From the NCBI GenBank assembly GCA_947252755.1, contig CAMXWV010000012.1, forward strand, positions 8,993-72,992: 64,000 nt of DNA. Reading direction: 5' to 3'. Shown one piece after another: positions 15,961 through 24,166 of this stretch (positions are counted from its first letter, which is position 1; each line of letters starts with the position of its first letter). The stretch comes from an uncultured Dermabacter sp. Lineage in GTDB: Bacteria; Actinomycetota; Actinomycetes; Actinomycetales; Dermabacteraceae. The translations under genes and the position numbers were made by a program. A model generated the notes under the pieces. The model was not told the DNA's origin. It was given only the letters and a program-made list of their open reading frames with translations, and ran no database searches.

Positions 15961-18114
15961 CTATCGGCGTGCCCGCAGCGCCTTCTCGCTCACCGGGGCG
16001 TTCCGGTCCGCCCGCTGGCGCCGCTGATGCTCCGCCGCCTCGTCCTGGCGCGTCTGCTCCTCGCCGAGCGCGATCGGTGCGCGCACATGCTCGGGGGCCA
16101 GATCGAAGGCGGCCACCAGGTCCAGCGCCACCGGTCGAAGCTTCCACAGCAGCCGGTTGATATAGCCGCGCAGAGTTCGCCCGCGCTGCAGCGAGATATG
16201 CCCGTTCAGCAGGTACCAGTCCAGGTGCTTCTCGATTGTGGTGAGGGCGAACAGGTCCCGCAGGCGGAACAGGACGTGCTGGGTGGATGCATCGGGAAGG
16301 TCATTGATCGCGGTGGTGAACGCCTGCCAGCGCAGCAGGTCAGCGTGAGCGCGGGCCGCGTCGATCATCTCCACCTGGTGCTGGTTGACCAGGGCTGCCG
16401 CCTCCGCCGGGTCCAGTTTCGCGGCGGCGCGCAGCGCAAGCGCGAGCTCTTCCACGGTGTTGCGCGCCCGGGCGGCGAGCATCTGCTCCTGGAAGGCGGG
16501 ATCCCGCATGGAGATCGCGGCGCGACGGGCACTGCCGGCATCCGTGGCCGCCTGCACTAACCGGTTCCACGGCGTGTGCCGTTTGGTGAGCGCCTCCGCC
16601 CGGGCCGCGATGAACCGGCCGATCCCGGCCCGGTCGATGGACTTCAGTTCCGCGCTGTAGTCCGCCAGCAGCCGCTTCGCCACCAGCTGCAGCAACACGG
16701 TGTTATCACCCTCGAAGGTGGCGTACACGTCCAGGTCCGCGTGCAGGCCGGTGAGGCGGTTCTCGGAGAGGAAGCCCTGGCCGCCGCAGGCTTCACGACA
16801 TTCCTGGAGCGTGTCCAGCGCCTGCCAGGTGCTGGTGGCCTTCAGCGCGGCCGCCATGGTCTCCAGGTCCTCGCGGGCCTGCGGGGTGTCCCCGCGCCCG
16901 GAGAACACATCATCGAACGCGATCAGCAACTCGTCATGTGCGAACTGGCCCGCGTAGGTTGCGGCAAGGCGTGGCAGCAGCCGGTTGAGATGGGACTGAT
17001 AGTCCAGTAGCACGGTTTCCTGCGCGGGATCTGCTCCGTGGAACTGGCGCCGCTGCGACGCGTACGTGATCGCAATGTGCAGGCCCAGCTGGCAGGCGCG
17101 CTGAGCGGCGCCGTCCAGGGATACGCGCCCCTGCACCAGGGTGCCGATCATCGTGAAGAAGCGCCGTCCCGGGGAGTCGATGGGGGAGGAGTACACCCCG
17201 TTCTCATCCACGTCTCCGTAGCGGTTCAGCAGGTTCGTGCGGGGAATGCGCACGTCCGTGAAGCAGAGCCGGCCGTTGTCCACACCTTTCAGACCGCCCT
17301 TGGGGCCGTCATCGCTGCCGGTGACGCCCGGCAGGAACTCGCCGGCATCATCGCGGATCGGCACAAAGAAGCAGTGCACACCGTGGTCCACGCCGTTCGT
17401 GATCAGCCGGGCGAATACGGTTGCGGCCTTCGCATGACAGGCGGCGTTGCCCAGGTAGTCCTTCCAGGCCGCGCGAAACGGCGTGTTCAGCACCCATTCG
17501 TCCGTGTCCGGATCGAAGACGGCGGTGGTGGCGAGTGAGGCCACATCTGAACCGTGCCCGGTTTCGGTCATCGCGAACGCGCCAGGCAGCTTCAGGCTGA
17601 TCGCATCCGCCACCCACTTCTGATGGTGGCCTTCTGTGCCGAGCTGGAGGATCGCGGAAGTGAACAGTCCCCACTGCACACCGGATTTGATCTGCGCGGA
17701 CGGGGAGGCCACCACGAGCTCTTCGAACTGCGCCACATTGCCGCCATTGTCATTCGGGCCGCCCAGGTGCTCGGGCAGCATCTTGACCGGCGCATCCATC
17801 TGCGCGAGCAGCTTCACCTGCTGCAGGGTGTGCTCGCGGTGCTCCGCAATCGTGGCATCCGGCAGGTCATGCAGGCGGGGGTCCTTGGCGCGCTCGCGGG
17901 CGAGCAGGCGGTCCTCTTTCCAGGTGCCCAGGAGCAGTTCTCTGACCAGCGGCACATCCACGCTGAGGGGTGAATCGGCCGCGGGGGCTTCAACCGCCGG
18001 CGGGACGGATGCGTCGGGCGTGAAGGCGGCAGCGGATTCTGCCGCAGCGGCGTGTGCAGTGGCGTGCGCAGCGGCGGGGGCGGAGGTGGGGCGGGGAGCG
18101 GAAGCGGTGGGCAT
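15961..18114 (-). CDS. Acyl-CoA oxidase / dehydrogenase family flavoprotein
   Basis: FAD enzyme for the first step of beta-oxidation, making trans-2-enoyl-CoA. The 717-residue length, the flavin-binding AMTETGHGSDVASLATTAVF, the NGVDHGVHCFFVPIRD block and the C-terminal ACOX region support the oxidase subgroup, which passes electrons to oxygen and forms peroxide; an acyl-CoA dehydrogenase cannot be excluded by eye. The likely catalytic Glu is in ATFEGDNTVLL. Residues 1-55 are Ala/Pro-rich. It follows tetR by 42 bases on the same strand, so both may share a transcript. Confidence 0.85.
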   Translation of the reverse strand: MPTASAPRPTSAPAAAHATAHAAAAESAAAFTPDASVPPAVEAPAADSPLSVDVPLVRELLLGTWKEDRLLARERAKDPRLHDLPDATIAEHREHTLQQVKLLAQMDAPVKMLPEHLGGPNDNGGNVAQFEELVVASPSAQIKSGVQWGLFTSAILQLGTEGHHQKWVADAISLKLPGAFAMTETGHGSDVASLATTAVFDPDTDEWVLNTPFRAAWKDYLGNAACHAKAATVFARLITNGVDHGVHCFFVPIRDDAGEFLPGVTGSDDGPKGGLKGVDNGRLCFTDVRIPRTNLLNRYGDVDENGVYSSPIDSPGRRFFTMIGTLVQGRVSLDGAAQRACQLGLHIAITYASQRRQFHGADPAQETVLLDYQSHLNRLLPRLAATYAGQFAHDELLIAFDDVFSGRGDTPQAREDLETMAAALKATSTWQALDTLQECREACGGQGFLSENRLTGLHADLDVYATFEGDNTVLLQLVAKRLLADYSAELKSIDRAGIGRFIAARAEALTKRHTPWNRLVQAATDAGSARRAAISMRDPAFQEQMLAARARNTVEELALALRAAAKLDPAEAAALVNQHQVEMIDAARAHADLLRWQAFTTAINDLPDASTQHVLFRLRDLFALTTIEKHLDWYLLNGHISLQRGRTLRGYINRLLWKLRPVALDLVAAFDLAPEHVRAPIALGEEQTRQDEAAEHQRRQRADRNAPVSEKALRARR

Positions 18115-18156
18115 GACGGGGTCCTTCCTGAGATCGCCGGCGGCGAACGGGGTGGG

Positions 18157-18759
18157 CTAGTGCGAGGGTGGGCCGCTGAGCAGCCAGGAGACGAGGTGGT
18201 CGGTCATCTGATCCGCGCTGAGCGCGCTGATCGGATCTGCTGAATCAGCGCGGAGCCACCGGGATACGGAACCCTGCACGAAGTGGATGGCGCCAGCGGC
18301 CCACAGTTCGCGGTCCTGCGCGCTCACCGCTTTCGGCAGCGTGGCAGCGGTGAGCCGGGTGACCGAGCTGAGGAAGTGGTTGAGGCCATCCGAGGGCAGC
18401 ATGACGAACTCGAACAGGTTGCGGGATTCGGCGGCTGCGGAAACGAAGGTGCGGATCATTGCGTGGATGGTGCGCTCGTTGGCGAGCTGGCGGTGCATGG
18501 CGCTGAGCAGCTGGAGGCCCAGGGCCCGCTGCAGTTCGGCCTTGTCCTGGAAGTAGCGGTACATGATCGACTTGGACGTGCCGGATGCCTGCGCGATCTC
18601 ATCCATGGTCAGCTGCGGACCGCCCTGGTGGATGGCGCGGCGGGCTACGGAGAGCAGCTCGGCGCGCCGCTCTTCACGGTGTTTGGCCCACCGGGTGGTG
18701 CGGCCGTCAGTGCTGGCGGCGGCCGCCCGTGCGGTGACTGCTTGCGCTGAGGATTTCAC
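18157..18759 (-). CDS. TetR-family regulator of the beta-oxidation cassette
   Basis: Transcription factor of 200 residues. The helix-turn-helix is at about 33-76 (LTMDEIAQASGTSKSIMYRYF), the rest is the variable ligand domain. It lies between the acyl-CoA oxidase gene and the divergent thiolase gene, which suggests it controls both, perhaps sensing an acyl-CoA. Start GTG at 18759 is only eight bases from the GATACT -10 box, so its mRNA should be leaderless or nearly so. Ligand unknown. Confidence 0.88.
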   Translation of the reverse strand: MKSSAQAVTARAAAASTDGRTTRWAKHREERRAELLSVARRAIHQGGPQLTMDEIAQASGTSKSIMYRYFQDKAELQRALGLQLLSAMHRQLANERTIHAMIRTFVSAAAESRNLFEFVMLPSDGLNHFLSSVTRLTAATLPKAVSAQDRELWAAGAIHFVQGSVSRWLRADSADPISALSADQMTDHLVSWLLSGPPSH

Positions 18760-18805
18760 GAACCTAGAGTATCAAGTACTTGCAGTCCTATGTAAAGGAT
18801 TATTG
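18742..18805. promoter_or_regulatory. Divergent tetR/fadA promoters with palindromic operator
   Basis: Minus strand: TTTACA (18796-18791) and GATACT (18773-18768) with 17-bp spacing drive tetR. Plus strand: TTGCGC (18742-18747) and TAGAGT (18765-18770), also 17 bp, could drive the thiolase gene. The 10-bp perfect palindrome CAAGTACTTG (18773-18782) lies in the tetR spacer and over the expected thiolase start site, an ideal TetR operator. All assigned by eye. Confidence 0.6.
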
Positions 18806-20056
18806 ATGACCGACGCGTTCATCCTCGGCGGGAACCGCATCCCCTTCGGCCGGATCGGGGGCGCCTACCGCGCTGTCACCAACCAGGACATGTTCACTGC
18901 CGCGCTTGACGGCCTGATCGCCCGCACCGGCCTTGCCGGCGAACAGCTCGGCGAAGTAGCCGGCGGCGCCGTGCTCAAGCGTGCTGCCGATTTCAACCTC
19001 ACCCGCGAATCCGTGCTCGGCACTGCGCTCGATCCGCATACCCCCGCGATCGACCTGCAGAAGGCGTGCGCCACGGGCCTTGAAACCCTCAACGTCATCG
19101 CCTCGAAGATCCGCCTGGGCCAGATCAGCAGCGGCATCGCCGGCGGGGTGGACTCCGCCTCCGACGCACCCATTGAGGTCAGCGATTCGCTGCGCGCCAA
19201 GCTGCACCGCCTCTCTCGCGCAAAGACTCCGATGCAGCGCGTGAAGCTGGTGGGCGAGCTGCGCCCGAAGGACTTCGCCCCGCAGGCGCCGCGTAACTCC
19301 GAACCGCGCACGGGCCTGTCGATGGGGGAACACCAGGCGATCACCACTCGCGAGTTCGGCATCACGCGCGAAGCCCAGGATCAGCTTGCCCTGGAGTCCC
19401 ACCAGAAACTCTCCGCAGCATATGAGCGCGGATTCTTCGATGACCTGATGACCGGCTACCGGGGCCTGGGCCGCGATGAGTTCCTGCGCCCGGACACCAC
19501 CCTGGAGAAGCTTGGCTCTCTGCGCACCGTGTTCGGCCGTGAGGATGCCACGATGACCGCCGGCAACTCGACCGGTCTCTCCGACGGGGCATCCGCCGTG
19601 CTGCTCGGCACCGCTGAGTGGGCCACAGAGCGGGGCCTTTCCCCGCTGGCGCGAGTGGTGGATGTGCGCGCGGCTGCGGTGGACTTCGTGCACGGTGAAG
19701 AAGGGCTGCTGATGGCGCCCGTCTCCGCGCTGCCGGCACTGCTTGACGCGAATAGCCTGAGCGCTGAGGACATCGACGTGTTCGAGGTGCATGAGGCATT
19801 CGCCGCCACCGTGCTGTGCACTCTGCAGGCCTGGGCGGAGCGCGGCATCGAGGTGCCGCGACAGAAGCTGAACCCTCTCGGATCCTCACTGGCGGCGGGC
19901 CACCCGTTCGCGGCCACCGGCGGGCGGATCGCCGCATCCCTTGCAAAGCAGCTGCGGCAGGCCGCGGATGAGTCCGGCTCTGTGAAGCGCGGCGTGATCA
20001 GCGTGTGCGCCGCCTCCGGTCAGGGTGTGGTGGCGCTGCTGGAAGCGAGCGTGTGA
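18806..20056 (+). CDS. fadA: Acetyl-CoA acyltransferase (thiolase)
   Basis: Cleaves 3-ketoacyl-CoA to acetyl-CoA and a shortened acyl-CoA, the last step of beta-oxidation. Of 416 residues, the nucleophile Cys88 is in QKACATGLETL, the catalytic His in AAGHPFAATGGR, and the second Cys in CAASGQGVV. ATG 18806 follows AAAGGA; the open frame upstream is antisense to tetR. It corresponds to fadA2 of the mycobacterial fadE5-fadA2-fabG4-htdX locus, judged by its neighbours. One base separates it from fabG4. Confidence 0.93.
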   Translation: MTDAFILGGNRIPFGRIGGAYRAVTNQDMFTAALDGLIARTGLAGEQLGEVAGGAVLKRAADFNLTRESVLGTALDPHTPAIDLQKACATGLETLNVIASKIRLGQISSGIAGGVDSASDAPIEVSDSLRAKLHRLSRAKTPMQRVKLVGELRPKDFAPQAPRNSEPRTGLSMGEHQAITTREFGITREAQDQLALESHQKLSAAYERGFFDDLMTGYRGLGRDEFLRPDTTLEKLGSLRTVFGREDATMTAGNSTGLSDGASAVLLGTAEWATERGLSPLARVVDVRAAAVDFVHGEEGLLMAPVSALPALLDANSLSAEDIDVFEVHEAFAATVLCTLQAWAERGIEVPRQKLNPLGSSLAAGHPFAATGGRIAASLAKQLRQAADESGSVKRGVISVCAASGQGVVALLEASV

Positions 20057-20057
20057 C

Positions 20058-21425
20058 ATGCAGATCCCGAACCGTGTTCTGACAACGCTCGGCCTGCCCA
20101 CACCGGCCCGCCTCAAGCGGCGCGGTGATCGCGAGGATGTTCTTGACCCCGTGGTGGTGCTGGGCAGTAGCGATGGTGCAGATCAGGCCGCTGATCTGCT
20201 GCTGGACTGGGGTGCTGATGTGCGCCGCCGGCACGAGGATGTGCGATCGGTCGGTTCCCTGCTGCTGGTGCTTGATGACCTTGCGGATCCTTCGCAGCTG
20301 TCACCGCTGATCGAGCAGATATCCGGCTCGCTGAAGAAACTCGCTCCGTCAGGCCGAGTGCTCACCATCTCGCGCCTGCCGGCAGCGCCGACTCCGGCCC
20401 AGAAAATGCCCACTTCGGCCCAGAAAGCGCCGGCTCCGGCCGGGGGAACGCTGAGCTCGGCAGAAAATGCGGCCCGCGGCGCCGTGGAGGGGCTGCTGCG
20501 CTCACTTGCGCACGAAATGCGCGGCGGCGCCACCGCGAACGGCATTCAGCTTGCGGATGGTGTGGGGCTCAGCGCGCCGAGCGCACAGCACGCCCTGCGA
20601 TTCCTGCTCTCACCTCGCAGCGCATTCATCGACGGCCAGTTCATCCGCGTCACCTCCGAAGCGGGCACAATGCCTGCTGATCCGGCTCGTCCGCTTACCG
20701 GGCTCACTATCGCAGTGACCGGCGCGGCGCGCGGCATCGGCGAAGCGATTGCACGCACACTCGCCCAGGACGGCGCGCGTCTCGTGTTGATTGATGTGAT
20801 GGCGGCTGGCACGGAGCTTTCCCGCCTTGCCGTAGAGCTCAATGCGATCCCGCTGATTGCGGACGTGACCGCGGCCGGCGCCGGCTCGGTGATCGCCGAG
20901 GCCTGCCGAACGCGGGGCCTTCCCCTGGATGGGATTGTGCACAACGCGGGCATCACCCGGGACAAGCTGCTGGCGAATATGACCCAGGACCGGTGGGATG
21001 CGGTGCTCGGAGTGAACCTCATGGCGCAGCTGCAGATCACCGAGGCGCTGCGCAGCTCCGATGTGCTGGGCGAGCAGTTCCGGCACGTGGGGATCGCCTC
21101 CACATCCGGTATCGCCGGCAACCGTGGCCAGACGAACTATGCCGCCTCCAAGGCTGGTGTGATCGACTATGTGCGCTCGCTTGCGGGGGAGCTTGCGTCG
21201 AGCGGCGGGACCGCCAACGCGATTGCCCCCGGGTTCATCGAAACGGAGATGACCGCGAAGATGCCGTTCATCACGCGTGAGGTGGCACGGCGGCTGAACT
21301 CCCTGTCGCAGGGCGGAAAGCCGGTGGACGTAGCCGAAGCGGTGGCGTTCATGCTGTCCCCGGCGGCTGGCGGCATCCAAGGCGAGACGCTGCGGGTATG
21401 CGGTCAGAACCTGGTGGGCCAGTGA
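20058..21425 (+). CDS. fabG4: FabG4-type 3-ketoacyl reductase, two Rossmann-like domains
   Basis: High-molecular-weight FabG of 455 residues. The C-terminal half is a full short-chain dehydrogenase: NAD-binding VTGAARGIGEA at about 220-230, HNAG near 305, and Tyr361-X3-Lys365 in YAASKAG. The N-terminal half (about 1-195) is a degenerate nucleotide-binding-like domain without the motifs. Mycobacterial FabG4 (Rv0242c) has this same layout and uses NADH. Here it would act on 3-hydroxyacyl-CoA between hydration and thiolysis. Residues about 112-139 are a linker made of four 21-bp repeats. Confidence 0.9.
   Translation: MQIPNRVLTTLGLPTPARLKRRGDREDVLDPVVVLGSSDGADQAADLLLDWGADVRRRHEDVRSVGSLLLVLDDLADPSQLSPLIEQISGSLKKLAPSGRVLTISRLPAAPTPAQKMPTSAQKAPAPAGGTLSSAENAARGAVEGLLRSLAHEMRGGATANGIQLADGVGLSAPSAQHALRFLLSPRSAFIDGQFIRVTSEAGTMPADPARPLTGLTIAVTGAARGIGEAIARTLAQDGARLVLIDVMAAGTELSRLAVELNAIPLIADVTAAGAGSVIAEACRTRGLPLDGIVHNAGITRDKLLANMTQDRWDAVLGVNLMAQLQITEALRSSDVLGEQFRHVGIASTSGIAGNRGQTNYAASKAGVIDYVRSLAGELASSGGTANAIAPGFIETEMTAKMPFITREVARRLNSLSQGGKPVDVAEAVAFMLSPAAGGIQGETLRVCGQNLVGQ
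20391..20474 (+). repeat. Four 21-bp repeats in the fabG4 domain linker
   Basis: Units at 20391, 20412, 20433 and 20454 share CTCCGGCCCAGAAAATGCCC-like sequence with increasing divergence. They stay in frame (7 codons each) and encode the Pro/Ala/Gln linker between the two domains. Confidence 0.7.
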
Positions 21426-21490
21426 GGATAAAGGGACGAGTGAGGGTGCAGAGGCGGTTGATGATGGGCAGTGGCGGTTGATGATGGGAG
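21416..21490 (+). repeat. Degenerate 18-20-bp tandem repeat starting at the fabG4 stop codon
   Basis: TGA occurs at 21423 (the fabG4 stop), 21441, 21459 and 21479. The last two units are identical over 16 bp (GGCGGTTGATGATGGG at 21453 and 21473). The array fills the gap to maoC, and its last unit provides part of the maoC ribosome-binding region. Confidence 0.7.
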
Positions 21491-21497
21491 GTCAGCG

Positions 21498-22397
21498 ATG
21501 ACAGCAGACACGGCAACCAGGACCTTCTCCGCTGTTCCGAGGTTCCCGGCGATCTGGGCGGCGGCGCTGTCCCGCCCGCCCGTGCCGCGCCGTGAGGAGC
21601 TGCCGGATGATGTGTACCGCGTTGAGCGGGTGCGGCTGGATGCGGAGCGCTCCGCCCGGTTCGATCACCTCATGGGAGCGAACGCCGCGGACTATGTGCA
21701 TCCCGGTCTGCTGCATGTGCAGGCGTTCCCGGTGGCGCTGTCCCTGATGGCGCAGCCCCGCTTTCCCACGCCGCTGCTCGGGCTGGTGCACGTGAAGAAC
21801 CAGATGCTGGTGCATCGGCCGATCGGGGTGAACGAACTCGTGGATGTGGAATGCCGAGTGCAGAACCTGCGGCCGCACCGCCGCGGCCGCACCTTCGAAG
21901 CCGTGGCCACGTTCGCTTCCGGCGGGGAGATCATCGCCACGGACGTGTCCACGTACTTGGCGCGCGGCAACCGGGGGAGCGGCGCGGAGGCTGATGCCAA
22001 GCGCCAGGAGGCGCCCGCACGCGCAGAGTTCCGCCCGCCCCGCCCCAGTGCCCGCTGGAAGCTCGGGGCTGACGCAGGCCGCCGATACGCGGCAGTCTCC
22101 GGTGATACGAATCCGATCCACATGTCTGCGGTGTCAGCGAAGCTGTTCGGCTTCAATCGTGCGATCGCGCACGGCATGTACACGGCCTCCCGCGCATTCA
22201 GCGAATGCCTGCCGGACCTGTCCAGGCCACTGCGGTGGGACGTGGAGTTCGCAGCCCCGGTGATGATCCCCGGCACCGTGTGGGTTGCCTATGACGAGAA
22301 GACCGATCGGCGCACCGAGTTCGTGGGCTACCGAGCCCCGCGCCAGGACCGGCCGGCCCGGAAGAACTTCAGCGGCTCAGTGGAAACCCTTGGCTGA
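21498..22397 (+). CDS. MaoC-like enoyl-CoA hydratase
   Basis: Hydrates trans-2-enoyl-CoA (or the reverse). The 299-residue protein has two hot-dog-type halves; the hydratase motif with catalytic Asp203 and His208 is in SGDTNPIHMSAVSAKLFGF of the second half. Start ATG 21498 follows GGGAGGT. It matches htdX (Rv0241c) by neighbourhood and completes the set with the oxidase, reductase and thiolase: one enzyme for every step of a beta-oxidation turn. A strong terminator follows. Confidence 0.88.
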   Translation: MTADTATRTFSAVPRFPAIWAAALSRPPVPRREELPDDVYRVERVRLDAERSARFDHLMGANAADYVHPGLLHVQAFPVALSLMAQPRFPTPLLGLVHVKNQMLVHRPIGVNELVDVECRVQNLRPHRRGRTFEAVATFASGGEIIATDVSTYLARGNRGSGAEADAKRQEAPARAEFRPPRPSARWKLGADAGRRYAAVSGDTNPIHMSAVSAKLFGFNRAIAHGMYTASRAFSECLPDLSRPLRWDVEFAAPVMIPGTVWVAYDEKTDRRTEFVGYRAPRQDRPARKNFSGSVETLG

Positions 22398-22450
22398 CTG
22401 ACGGCGCAGGGCCTTCCCCAGGACCTGCTGCCGACGCGGACGCCGCTTCA

Positions 22451-22479
22451 GGACTCCTCCCTTGGGAGGAGTCCTTTTT
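22451..22479 (+). terminator. Intrinsic terminator after the maoC gene
   Basis: GGACTCCTCC (22451-22460) pairs perfectly with GGAGGAGTCC (22465-22474) around the loop CTTG, followed by five T residues. A classic rho-independent terminator closing the fadA-fabG4-maoC unit. Confidence 0.9.
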
Positions 22480-22502
22480 CGTGGTTGTGCTCATACGGAT
22501 AG

Positions 22503-22531
22503 GCCATAAACGTTCACAATCTCCTTATGGC
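22503..22531 (+). promoter_or_regulatory. Inverted repeat upstream of the thiosulfate uptake genes
   Basis: GCCATAA (22503-22509) and TTATGGC (22525-22531) are perfect inverted copies 15 bp apart, 61 bases before the start of the transporter. This is the spacing of two half-sites bound by a dimeric regulator. Which regulator is unknown; no good promoter could be fixed next to it. Confidence 0.45.
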
Positions 22532-22591
22532 ACACCAAAGAAGTGCTTAGATCATGGTCTTGGTCAGCCACACCTCGACAAGGAGACTCCC

Positions 22592-23770
22592 ATGCTGCTC
22601 AGCGGCCTTGCTTTAGGCCTCATCCTCGGCTTCGTGTTCCAGCGCGGGCGTTTCTGCGTGACCGGAGCCTTCCGTGATATCTGGCTCAGCGGATCCCTGC
22701 GCTGGTTCACCGCCTTCCTTGCCGCAATCGCCGTGCAGGCGGTTCTGGTCAACGCCATGATCGGCGCCGGCCTCATCAGCCCTTCCATCCCCCCCCTTGC
22801 GCTCAGCGCTGTGGCGGGCGGATCATTCCTGTTCGGCATCGGCATCGTCCTGGCTGGCGGATGCGCCACCGGCACCTACTACCGCTCCGGCGAAGGTCTG
22901 ATCGGCTCCTGGATCGCCCTTGCCCTCTACGCCTTCACCGCGTCGGTGATGAAGAACGGGCTCGGGGCGGAGCTGACCGCGTCGGCCCGGGACGCAGAGC
23001 GCGCCCCTACCACGATCCAGGACTCCTTCGGAGTGTCCGTGTGGCTGCTGGTGGGACTGCTGGTCATCGCAACGATCGCGCTGGTCATGCGGGAATCCGC
23101 GCGCCGCACCGCAGCTCCGGCAACGCTTGCTGCGCGTCGCAGCGGCCTGGCGCACCTGCTGCTGGAGAGGGCATGGTCACCGCTGGCCACCGCGCTGATC
23201 GTGGGTGTGATCGCTGCCGCGGCATTCCCCCTGTCAGAAGCAACCGGTCGCGCATCCGGCCTGGGCATCACCACTCCCTCCGCGGACATCGTGCAGTTCT
23301 TCATGACCGGTGACCTTGCGCTGATCGACTGGGGCGTGCTCTTCGTGCTCGGCATCATCCCCGGCTCGTACATCGCCGCAAAAACATCCGGCGAATTCCG
23401 ACTGCGCGCCCCGGACGCCCGCACCGCCGTGCGAGCCGTCGCCGGCGGCACCCTCATGGGCGTGGGCGCTGCCCTTGCCGGCGGCTGCACCATCGGCAAC
23501 TCGCTGGTACAGACCGCGCTTTTCTCCTGGCAGGGGTGGATCGCCCTGCTGTTCACCTTCCTGGGAGTGGGCGCCGGCGTGAGGCTGTTCATCACCACTC
23601 ACCGCCGTGCCGGGGCTGAGCCGGTTCCGCTCACCGCAGCTCCAGCCGCAGCTCCGGCGGCAGCCGCGAATCAGGCGGAAACTGCGCGCCAGGCTGCACC
23701 GCCAGGCCAGGCGGCGTCCGCGGTCCAGGCACCTGTTCTGCAGCGGATCAGCGGCCCGAACCGCCCGTGA
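22592..23770 (+). CDS. tsuA: YeeE/YedE-family thiosulfate transporter
   Basis: Inner-membrane protein of 392 residues with about nine to ten hydrophobic segments. Two family repeats each carry a Gly-Gly-Cys motif: GGCATGTYYRSGEG near residue 90 and GGCTIGNSLVQTALFS near 298. YeeE proteins pass thiosulfate through a chain of such Cys residues. The last 60 residues are an Ala/Pro/Gln-rich tail. ATG 22592 was chosen because of AAGGAGA just upstream. The TusA-like gene follows 51 bases later. Some relatives are linked to selenium rather than sulfur. Confidence 0.82.
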   Translation: MLLSGLALGLILGFVFQRGRFCVTGAFRDIWLSGSLRWFTAFLAAIAVQAVLVNAMIGAGLISPSIPPLALSAVAGGSFLFGIGIVLAGGCATGTYYRSGEGLIGSWIALALYAFTASVMKNGLGAELTASARDAERAPTTIQDSFGVSVWLLVGLLVIATIALVMRESARRTAAPATLAARRSGLAHLLLERAWSPLATALIVGVIAAAAFPLSEATGRASGLGITTPSADIVQFFMTGDLALIDWGVLFVLGIIPGSYIAAKTSGEFRLRAPDARTAVRAVAGGTLMGVGAALAGGCTIGNSLVQTALFSWQGWIALLFTFLGVGAGVRLFITTHRRAGAEPVPLTAAPAAAPAAAANQAETARQAAPPGQAASAVQAPVLQRISGPNRP

Positions 23771-23821
23771 CAACTCGATAACCCGCCGCCCCCGGTGGCT
23801 CATCACAGAAAAGGATCTCTC

Positions 23822-24115
23822 ATGGCATTCCTCTCTTTCGCTCGACGCACCCCCAGCGCGGAACCGGTTCCCGCCGCCGACGCCACCGGCGCCGTGTACC
23901 GGCTGGACACCATCGGGCAGGTGTGCCCGTTCCCACTGGTGGAAGCCAAGCGCGCAATCAATCCGCTGGACTCCGGTGACCAGCTGCAGATCGACTTCGA
24001 CTGCACCCAGGCCACTGATTCGATCCCGGCCTGGGCCGCGGCCAGCGGCCATGCGATCACCGAGTTCACGCAGCTTGATGCCGCCACCTGGCGGATCACC
24101 GTTCAGAAAGGCTGA
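23822..24115 (+). CDS. tsuB: TusA/SirA-like sulfur-carrier protein
   Basis: Small protein of 97 residues; the TusA motif is in VCPFPLVEAKRAI with the active Cys35. Members next to YeeE (TsuB) are needed for thiosulfate uptake, possibly accepting or relaying the sulfur in the cytoplasm. An N-terminal extension of about 25 residues precedes the domain. ATG 23822 follows AAAGGA at good spacing. Pairing with the transporter is the main evidence for the role. Confidence 0.82.
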   Translation: MAFLSFARRTPSAEPVPAADATGAVYRLDTIGQVCPFPLVEAKRAINPLDSGDQLQIDFDCTQATDSIPAWAAASGHAITEFTQLDAATWRITVQKG

Positions 24116-24154
24116 GCTGTCATCACGGCGCAGGAAGGTGTGAGCGGTGGCGCG

Positions 24155-24160
24155 TACGCT
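24155..24160 (+). promoter_or_regulatory. -10 box of the rRNA methyltransferase gene
   Basis: TACGCT ends six bases before ATG 24167, so transcription would start at or next to the start codon. No clear -35 box. Confidence 0.4.
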
Positions 24161-24166
24161 GTCCGC

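Noticed and set aside
13548..16160. 870-codon open frame on the plus strand across purL
   Set aside because: It is antisense to purL and part of the acyl-CoA oxidase gene, His/Gly/Ala-rich and without any family motif; long antisense frames are expected in high-GC DNA.
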